Assembly (NCBI GenBank): GCA_021794705.1
Contig: JAJYQH010000236.1
Coordinates: 1 to 5,761 of the forward strand
From: Actinomycetes bacterium
GTDB lineage: Bacteria; Actinomycetota; Actinomycetes; Propionibacteriales; Propionibacteriaceae
Reading direction: 5' to 3'
DNA length: 5,761 nt
Part shown: positions 1 to 3,930 of the stretch, one piece after another
Numbering within the stretch: position 1 is the stretch's first letter
Layout of the letters: each line of letters begins with the position of its first letter
The notes under the pieces: model-generated
What the model saw: only the letters and a program-made list of their open reading frames with translations
Databases searched by the model: none
Told to the model about the DNA's origin: nothing
Position numbers and translations under genes: made by a program

Positions 1-12
1 GGTGGGGGCCGT

Positions 13-29
13 TCCGGCAGTGAGCCGGA
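13..29 (-). terminator. Possible hairpin terminator after the first DUF2510 gene
   Basis: On the minus strand, 17 to 33 bases after the stop codon at 46-48, TCCGGC and GCCGGA form a perfect 6-bp stem around a 5-base loop (TCACT). The following bases are C-rich and have no T tract, so this is not a canonical intrinsic terminator. Stems without a U tract are common at gene ends in GC-rich actinobacteria, but they also arise easily by chance at this base composition. It is the only structure seen in the 45 bases between the window edge and the stop codon, and no other gene is visible there. Confidence 0.35.
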
Positions 30-45
30 CGCGAGTGGGGCCCGG

Positions 46-927
46 TCAGCCGACCTTCAGTGAGGCGATGCACTGGTCGACGAGCGCACCGCGGCTCGTG
101 TCGCCGATCGTCGACGACGACACGAACAGGCCGAGCGAGTCGGGGCTGCCGGTGTCGACGACGATGACGTCGACGACGTCACCCTGCACCTGGGGCAGGT
201 TGCTGATGCTCACCCGCACGTCGCTGCGGATGCGCCACCCCTGGTGCCCGTCGATGGTGACCCGCTCGCTCAGCAGGTCCTGGCGTCCGGTGAAGCCGGT
301 GTAGTACGACGACGACGCGAAGCAGCTCATCACCGAGTACGCGGATGCCTTGGGGCTGGTGAAGCCGTCGGCCTTCGACAGCATCGACACGCTGGCGACC
401 GAGAACCAGCCGGGGTAGACGGTGTCGGTGACGGCCTCGGTGCCGAAGGCCCAGCGCATCGAGAACCCGCCGGGCTGCCAGTTGGGGATCGCCGTGGCGC
501 TGAGGGCACCGGCCTGCAGGATGCCGCCGGCCGGGATGTTGACGTCGCCGCCGTCCTGCGGGCACGAGACCAGCGTCCCCTGGCTGGGCGCGGGTTGGGA
601 CGCCGTCGACGACGGTGTGGGCGTGGGGGTCGACGTCTCGTTCCACGCGGAGACGGTCGGTGTCGCGGTGCTCGTGTCCTCGGGGGCGGACGCGGTGCTC
701 TGTCCCCGGTTGAGGAACCAGACGAGCGCGAGGACGACGACGACCACGGCCGCCACGCCGGCGATGAGGCCGCCCCGCCCCCCGCGCGGCGGCCGCTGAC
801 CGTCAGGAGTGGGGGCGGACGCGTGCTGGGGATCGCCCGTCGTCTCGGCGGACCACCGCGACCCGTCCCAGTAGCGGTAACGGCCAGGGGCGCCCCCGGG
901 GTCGGGGTACCAGCCGGGCATCGACAT
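46..927 (-). CDS. DUF2510 single-pass membrane protein with secreted C-terminal domain (paralogue A)
   Basis: A 293-aa protein of unknown function. Residues 5-27 carry the DUF2510 signature (GWYPDPGG, then RYRYWDG and W25). Residues 31-51 are a Pro/Gly/Arg-rich spacer. Residues 53-72 are a strongly hydrophobic helix rich in Val/Ala, with RGGR before it and NRG after it, so the short N-terminus should be cytoplasmic and the rest outside. Residues 75-117 are a Ser/Thr/Pro linker. Residues 118-293 form a globular domain with C122 and C202, which are shared with the downstream-facing paralogue, plus an unshared C286. Conserved blocks are DGFTSPK (187-193), the SSYYxGFTGR region (206-215), the DGHxGWxxRS region (226-235) and GDVVDxIVVDTG (249-260). 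The start at 927 is chosen over the ATG at codon 3 because the paralogue begins MSQPGWYP and the promoter box fits it. It lies 47 bp after the paralogue's stop. No enzymatic motif is recognised; a sensor, ligand-binding or envelope role is only a guess. Confidence 0.9.
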   Translation of the reverse strand: MSMPGWYPDPGGAPGRYRYWDGSRWSAETTGDPQHASAPTPDGQRPPRGGRGGLIAGVAAVVVVVLALVWFLNRGQSTASAPEDTSTATPTVSAWNETSTPTPTPSSTASQPAPSQGTLVSCPQDGGDVNIPAGGILQAGALSATAIPNWQPGGFSMRWAFGTEAVTDTVYPGWFSVASVSMLSKADGFTSPKASAYSVMSCFASSSYYTGFTGRQDLLSERVTIDGHQGWRIRSDVRVSISNLPQVQGDVVDVIVVDTGSPDSLGLFVSSSTIGDTSRGALVDQCIASLKVG

Positions 928-933
928 GCGTCG

Positions 934-939
934 AGACTA
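934..939 (-). promoter_or_regulatory. Candidate -10 box for a leaderless mRNA of paralogue A
   Basis: The minus strand reads TAGTCT, which fits TANNNT, followed by six bases and then the ATG at 927. Transcription would therefore start at or next to the A of the ATG. No convincing Shine-Dalgarno sequence precedes the ATG, which agrees with a leaderless message. The context GGxTAxxCTCGxCGCATGTCG is shared with the paralogous gene, so the element was probably duplicated with the gene. No good -35 hexamer was found. The gene could also be read through from the upstream paralogue, 47 bp away. Confidence 0.5.
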
Positions 940-974
940 CCCAGGTCGGCGCGTGGTGGGCTGTGCGTCGCCTG

Positions 975-1868
975 TCAATCGCCGACGGTGAGACTGGCCG
1001 CCACCTGGTCGATCTGGCGCTGGACGGGCTGGTCGCCGATGGTCGCGTTGCCCTCCCAGTACGACAGCATCCGGGGGTCGCCGGTGTCGACGACGATGAT
1101 GTCGACGACGTCCCCGGTGATGCTCGGGTCCTCGGGGTAGACGACCCGGACCTGCGAGCGGAGGTGCCAGCCGGGATGCCCGTCGACGCTCACCGCCTGG
1201 CTGACGACGTCGCTGCGTCCGGTGAACCCGCGGTAGTAGCTGGACGTGGCGTAGCAGCTGAGGAACGCGTAGGCGGCCTGCTTCGGGGAGGTGAAGCCGT
1301 CGGACGTCAGCAGGGCCCCGACGGCGCTGTTGCTCACCCACCCGGGGACGATCTCCAGCAGTTGGCCACTCGTGTCCACCGACCAGTTGACGAACCCGGT
1401 GAAGTCGTCGAACCACGGCGCCGGCAGCTTCTCGACCGACAGGTGGCCGCCGTGCAGGCGTCCGTCGGCGGTGTGGGGGAGCGTCACGAGGGGCGAGACC
1501 GGGCAGTCGACGAGGGTGGCAGCCCCCGGCGGCTGGTCGGAGGGGGTGCCGGACGCCGAGGGCGTCGACGTCTCGTTCCACGCCGAGACCGTGGGCGTCG
1601 CGGTGCTCGTGTCCTCGGGGGCAGCGCTGGGGCCGGTCGAGCGGGTGACGAACCAGGCGACCAGGGCGGCGACCACGACGAGGACGACGCCGACGACCCA
1701 CCGGGCGCTGCGCCCCCGGGGACCGCCGGGCGGATCGGTGGGGGACAGGCCCGGGGCCGGCGTCGCCCGCGGGTCGGAGGTCGTCTCGCTCGACCAGGAA
1801 CTGCCGTTCCAGTAGCGGTATCGACCATGCGCGCCGCCCGGGTCGGGGTACCAGCCGGGCTGCGACAT
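975..1868 (-). CDS. DUF2510 single-pass membrane protein with secreted C-terminal domain (paralogue B)
   Basis: A 297-aa paralogue of the adjacent gene, with the same layout. The DUF2510 motif is at residues 5-27, a Pro/Gly/Arg spacer at 33-56, a membrane helix at about 56-74 and a Ser/Thr/Pro linker at about 76-117. The secreted domain (118-297) has C122 and C205 aligned to the two shared cysteines of paralogue A. It keeps DGFTSPK (190-196), SSYYRGFTGR (209-218), DGHPGWHLRS (229-238) and GDVVDIIVVDTG (252-263), but has no counterpart of the third cysteine. The first 33 residues match paralogue A at 27 positions. Residues 125-185 of the outer domain are much more divergent, so the two proteins may recognise different things. 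The ATG at 1868 gives the N-terminus matching the paralogue and sits six bases after a -10 box; the open frame continues upstream only as antisense to glnA. Function is unknown. Confidence 0.9.
   Translation of the reverse strand: MSQPGWYPDPGGAHGRYRYWNGSSWSSETTSDPRATPAPGLSPTDPPGGPRGRSARWVVGVVLVVVAALVAWFVTRSTGPSAAPEDTSTATPTVSAWNETSTPSASGTPSDQPPGAATLVDCPVSPLVTLPHTADGRLHGGHLSVEKLPAPWFDDFTGFVNWSVDTSGQLLEIVPGWVSNSAVGALLTSDGFTSPKQAAYAFLSCYATSSYYRGFTGRSDVVSQAVSVDGHPGWHLRSQVRVVYPEDPSITGDVVDIIVVDTGDPRMLSYWEGNATIGDQPVQRQIDQVAASLTVGD
1560..1622 (-). repeat. Invariant 21-codon linker block in paralogue B, matching 625-687
   Basis: This stretch encodes residues 83-103, from APEDTSTATP to SAWNETSTP. It is identical residue for residue to residues 81-101 of paralogue A, encoded at 625-687. 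The two 63-bp DNA segments differ at five sites: 628/1563, 649/1584, 655/1590, 658/1593 and 661/1596. Every difference falls on a codon third position. The block lies just outside the predicted membrane helix, in a low-complexity linker that would normally diverge quickly. Confidence 0.85.
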
Positions 1869-1874
1869 GCGCCG

Positions 1875-1880
1875 AGTGTA
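1875..1880 (-). promoter_or_regulatory. Candidate -10 box for a leaderless mRNA of paralogue B
   Basis: The minus strand reads TACACT, a TANNNT match, with exactly six bases before the ATG at 1868. This is the same spacing as in the paralogue, and the bases around it (GGxTAxxCTCGxCGCATG) are conserved between the two genes. The predicted transcription start coincides with the start codon, and no Shine-Dalgarno sequence is visible. This would be the main promoter of the two-gene unit running leftwards. A -35 element is not clear; TCCGAC at 1898-1903 has suitable spacing but is a poor match. Confidence 0.55.
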
Positions 1881-1934
1881 GCCAGCGGGGGCCGCGGGTC
1901 GGACGCCCGGCCCGGTCGCGGCGGCCGGGTCTGC

Positions 1935-1952
1935 CCGCCACGGGAGTGGCGG
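1935..1952. promoter_or_regulatory. Perfect 7-4-7 inverted repeat upstream of glnA (possible operator)
   Basis: CCGCCAC and GTGGCGG form a perfect 7-bp dyad around GGGA. It ends 36 bases before the glnA ATG, in the 120-bp spacer between glnA and the divergent DUF2510 gene. If glnA transcription starts near its ATG, the dyad overlaps the -35 area, as an operator would. A second, GC-only 7-bp inverted repeat lies at 1906-1929 (CCCGGCC, then GGCCGGG after 10 bases). Neither resembles the GlnR or AmtR sites that I know. GC-rich spacers produce such dyads by chance fairly often. Confidence 0.35.
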
Positions 1953-1975
1953 ATGCACGGGTGCGGTCGGCACGG

Positions 1976-1981
1976 CAGACT
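1976..1981 (+). promoter_or_regulatory. glnA: Weak candidate -10 box for glnA
   Basis: CAGACT differs from TANNNT only at its first base and ends seven bases before the glnA ATG. That would again give a nearly leaderless transcript. The only Shine-Dalgarno-like bases are GGGG at 1983-1986, two bases from the ATG and too close for good function. No clear -35 hexamer was found. This is a weak call, supported mainly by the absence of a ribosome binding site. Confidence 0.25.
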
Positions 1982-1988
1982 TGGGGCC

Positions 1989-3326
1989 ATGGACAGGCAG
2001 ACCGATTTCGTGCTCCGCACCGTCGAGGAACGGGATGTGCGTTTCATCCGGCTCTGGTTCACCGACGTGCTGGGCTTCCTGAAGTCGGTCGCGATCGCGC
2101 CCGCCGAGCTCGAGGGCGCCTTCGCCGAGGGCGTCGGGTTCGACGGGTCGGCGATCGAGGGATTCGCCCGCGTCTACGAGAGCGACATGGTGGCCCACCC
2201 CGACCCGTCGACGTTCCAGTTGCTGCCGTGGCGGCAGAAGGTGCGCGGCACCGCCCGGATGTTCTGCGACATCCGGCTCCCCGACGGGTCCCCCAGCTTC
2301 AGCGACCCGCGGCACGTGCTCAAGCGGGCCATGCAGCGGGCGTCCGACATGGGGTTCACCTTCTACACCCACCCCGAGATCGAGTTCTTCCTGCTCGCCA
2401 ACCCGGTCGTCCCCGGCGTCGAGCCCACCCCGCTCGACCAGGGCGGCTACTTCGACCACACCACGCTGGGCAGCGGCACCGACTTCCGCCGCGACGCCAT
2501 CCAGATGCTCGAGCAGATGGGCATCTCGGTGGAGTTCAGCCACCACGAGGGGGCCCCGGGGCAGCACGAGATCGACCTGCGCTACGCCGACGCCCTCACC
2601 ATGGCCGACAACATCATGACCTTCCGGGTGGTGGTCAAGGAGGTTGCGGTGGCGCAGGGCATCAACGCCACGTTCATGCCGAAGCCGTTCAGCAACGCGC
2701 CCGGCTCGGGCATGCACACGCACCTGTCGCTGTTCGAGGGCGACACCAACGCGTTCTACGACGCGAGCGACGAGACCCGGTTGTCGAAGATCGGCAAGCA
2801 GTTCGTCGCCGGGCTGCTGCGCCACTCCGCCGAGATCACCGCGGTGACCAACCAGTGGGTCAACAGCTACAAGCGGCTGGCCGCCGGGGGCGAGGCGCCC
2901 GCGTGGATCTGCTGGGGACGCAACAACCGCTCGGCCCTCGTCCGGGTGCCGATGTTCAAGCCCGACAAGGCCAGCTCGGCCCGGGTCGAGTTCCGCTCGA
3001 TCGACTCCGCGGCGAACCCCTACCTCGCCTACGCGCTCATGCTCAACGCGGGCCTGGCCGGCATCGAGGGGGAGTACGAGCTGCCCGACGAGGCGTTCGA
3101 CGACGTGTGGTCGCTCACCGGGCGCGAGCGCCGGGCCCTCGGCATCGAGGCCCTGCCCGGCAGCCTCGGCGACGCCGTGCGGGTGATGGAGGGCAGCGAA
3201 CTGGTGGCCGAGACCCTCGGCGAGCACGTGTTCGACTACTTCCTGCGCAACAAGCGGGCCGAGTTCGAGGAGTACAACCGCCAGGTCACTCCCTACGAAC
3301 TGCGCAGCATGCTGCCGATCGTCTGA
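1989..3326 (+). CDS. glnA: Glutamine synthetase-family enzyme, actinobacterial GlnA2 type (non-adenylylated)
   Basis: A 445-aa type I glutamine synthetase (glutamate + ammonia + ATP to glutamine), cytoplasmic, normally a dodecamer. The beta-grasp domain spans about residues 15-100 and the catalytic domain about 107-445. By comparison with E. coli GS, metal ligands are E130 and E132 (PEIEFF), E187 (HHEGAPGQ), E194, H243 (GSGMHTH) and E334 (ARVEFRS). Substrate and loop residues include Y154, R296, E302 (GGEAP), R314 (NNRSA) and R336. R61 corresponds to the arginine used for glutamine feedback inhibition in Bacillus GS. The NLYDLP adenylylation site is absent, with W374 (DDVWSLT) in its place. 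As I recall, the N-terminus (MDRQ) and the DDVW region match mycobacterial and streptomycete GlnA2. The ammonium-site residue S53 of E. coli GS is A55 here. Some actinobacterial GlnA-like enzymes use polyamines or ethanolamine instead of ammonia, so the exact substrate is open. The ATG at 1989 is chosen by family N-terminus; the longer upstream frame is antisense to the DUF2510 gene. Confidence 0.96.
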   Translation: MDRQTDFVLRTVEERDVRFIRLWFTDVLGFLKSVAIAPAELEGAFAEGVGFDGSAIEGFARVYESDMVAHPDPSTFQLLPWRQKVRGTARMFCDIRLPDGSPSFSDPRHVLKRAMQRASDMGFTFYTHPEIEFFLLANPVVPGVEPTPLDQGGYFDHTTLGSGTDFRRDAIQMLEQMGISVEFSHHEGAPGQHEIDLRYADALTMADNIMTFRVVVKEVAVAQGINATFMPKPFSNAPGSGMHTHLSLFEGDTNAFYDASDETRLSKIGKQFVAGLLRHSAEITAVTNQWVNSYKRLAAGGEAPAWICWGRNNRSALVRVPMFKPDKASSARVEFRSIDSAANPYLAYALMLNAGLAGIEGEYELPDEAFDDVWSLTGRERRALGIEALPGSLGDAVRVMEGSELVAETLGEHVFDYFLRNKRAEFEEYNRQVTPYELRSMLPIV

Positions 3327-3352
3327 GGCCCCCCGCTCAGCGGCCGGGCAGC
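3311..3352. terminator. Possible bidirectional hairpin between convergent glnA and SCP-like genes
   Basis: GCTGCC (3311-3316) pairs with GGCAGC (3347-3352). Inside it, CTGAG (3323-3327) pairs with CTCAG (3336-3340) around an 8-base C-rich loop. The inner stem spans both stop codons of the convergent genes, which are only 10 bp apart. Such a structure could end transcription in both directions, but it has no T tract, the stems are short and the outer stem is coding sequence for both proteins. Confidence 0.3.
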
Positions 3353-3858
3353 GGGAGCAGGTCGCCCACCTCGTGGGCATGGGCCCCGCTCGCCCGCACG
3401 AGCCCCCCGGACGCCGCGGCGTCCCAGGTCAGCGTGCCGGTCGCCAGCGCGAACCACGTCTCGGGGTCGGTCTCGACGACGTTCGGGGGAGTGCCCCGGG
3501 TGTGCGTCGGGCCGGCCGTCGAGCCGATCTGCACGGCCGTGACCGGCGGCACCCGCACCTCGATGCTCTGTCCCGGATGCGCGACGGCGAGCCGGTCGGC
3601 GAGGTGCCGCACCGCGGTCTGGAAGGTGCGTGGGGGCACGGGGACGCCGCCGGCGCGGGCGAGTGTCACGAGGCGCACCACGACGTCGCCGACAGCGCGG
3701 ATCTGGGCGCTCGCCGCCCCCGAGCGCCGGTCGAGGACGCCGCGCAGCGCGGCCACCTCGGTGGGCGCGGTGCCCGAGCCCTCGATCAGCCGGGCCAGGT
3801 CGTCGGCCTGGGCGACCAGCTGGTCGAGCACGCGGGTGACCCGTCCGGCTGCCACCAT
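3337..3858 (-). CDS. SCP-like (sterol carrier family) protein, bacterial SCP orthologue type
   Basis: A 173-aa cytoplasmic protein with no signal peptide or membrane helix. Residues about 76-170 match the bacterial SCP-like domain found in actinobacteria: RTFQTAVRHLADRLAVAHPG helix, then SIEVRVPPVTAVQ, the signature HTRGTPPNVVETDPETW (119-135), LATGTLTW (138-145) and a final RASGAHAHEVGDLLPL. In eukaryotes the SCP-2 fold binds lipids in a hydrophobic pocket; the ligand of the bacterial group is unknown to me, and sterol binding should not be assumed. Residues 1-72 are helical, Ala/Leu/Val-rich, and not a domain I recognise. They could be a remnant of the helical N-terminal region found in longer mycothiol-dependent isomerase-like relatives. 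The start is firm: GAGGGGAG lies three bases before the ATG. It is transcribed against glnA and divergently from glnE, interrupting that pair. Confidence 0.85.
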   Translation of the reverse strand: MVAAGRVTRVLDQLVAQADDLARLIEGSGTAPTEVAALRGVLDRRSGAASAQIRAVGDVVVRLVTLARAGGVPVPPRTFQTAVRHLADRLAVAHPGQSIEVRVPPVTAVQIGSTAGPTHTRGTPPNVVETDPETWFALATGTLTWDAAASGGLVRASGAHAHEVGDLLPLPGR

Positions 3859-3861
3859 GTT

Positions 3862-3869
3862 CTCCCCTC
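3862..3869 (-). promoter_or_regulatory. Shine-Dalgarno site of the SCP-like gene
   Basis: The minus strand reads GAGGGGAG, then AAC, then the ATG at 3858. This is the only strong ribosome binding site in the window and it fixes the start codon. It contrasts with the other starts here, which lack one. Confidence 0.75.
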
Positions 3870-3874
3870 GGCGT

Positions 3875-3894
3875 TAGGGTGGGCACCAATCCTA
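3875..3894. promoter_or_regulatory. Palindrome holding back-to-back -10 candidates for the SCP-like gene and glnE
   Basis: The 20-bp element has the form TAGGnTnGGn-nCCnAnCCTA, with 14 of 20 positions symmetric about its centre. Its plus-strand left end is TAGGGT (3875-3880), a -10 candidate for glnE with a start near 3887. Its minus-strand left end is TAGGAT (3889-3894), a -10 candidate for the SCP-like gene with a start near 3882 and a leader of about 24 bases. The two polymerases could not occupy this site at once. It could equally be an operator for a dimeric regulator. No convincing -35 hexamer was found on either strand. Confidence 0.45.
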
Positions 3895-3930
3895 GATCGG
3901 CCGCGGAGGCGGCCCTGACGGCTGGGTGAC

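Noticed and set aside
725..746. GAC trinucleotide run in paralogue A
   Set aside because: It is explained by consecutive GTC valine codons in the membrane helix, and a similar but interrupted run occurs in paralogue B.
973..978. Perfect TTGACA on the minus strand at the end of paralogue B
   Set aside because: It is 33 bases from the TAGTCT box and has no TANNNT box at 17-19 bases, and it overlaps the stop codon of paralogue B. Probably chance.
963..1988. Open frame extending glnA upstream by about 340 codons on the plus strand
   Set aside because: The extra sequence is antisense to paralogue B and reads as low-complexity Arg/Gly/Val. The GlnA family N-terminus begins at the ATG at 1989, so this is a GC-rich shadow frame.
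1869..3380. Minus-strand open frame extending paralogue B upstream through the whole of glnA
   Set aside because: It is antisense to a clear glutamine synthetase gene and has no family resemblance. The paralogue N-terminus and the -10 box both place the start at 1868.
1946..3877. Plus-strand open frame shifted relative to glnA
   Set aside because: It is Arg/Ala/Pro-rich with no recognisable motif and overlaps glnA completely; typical out-of-frame reading in GC-rich DNA.
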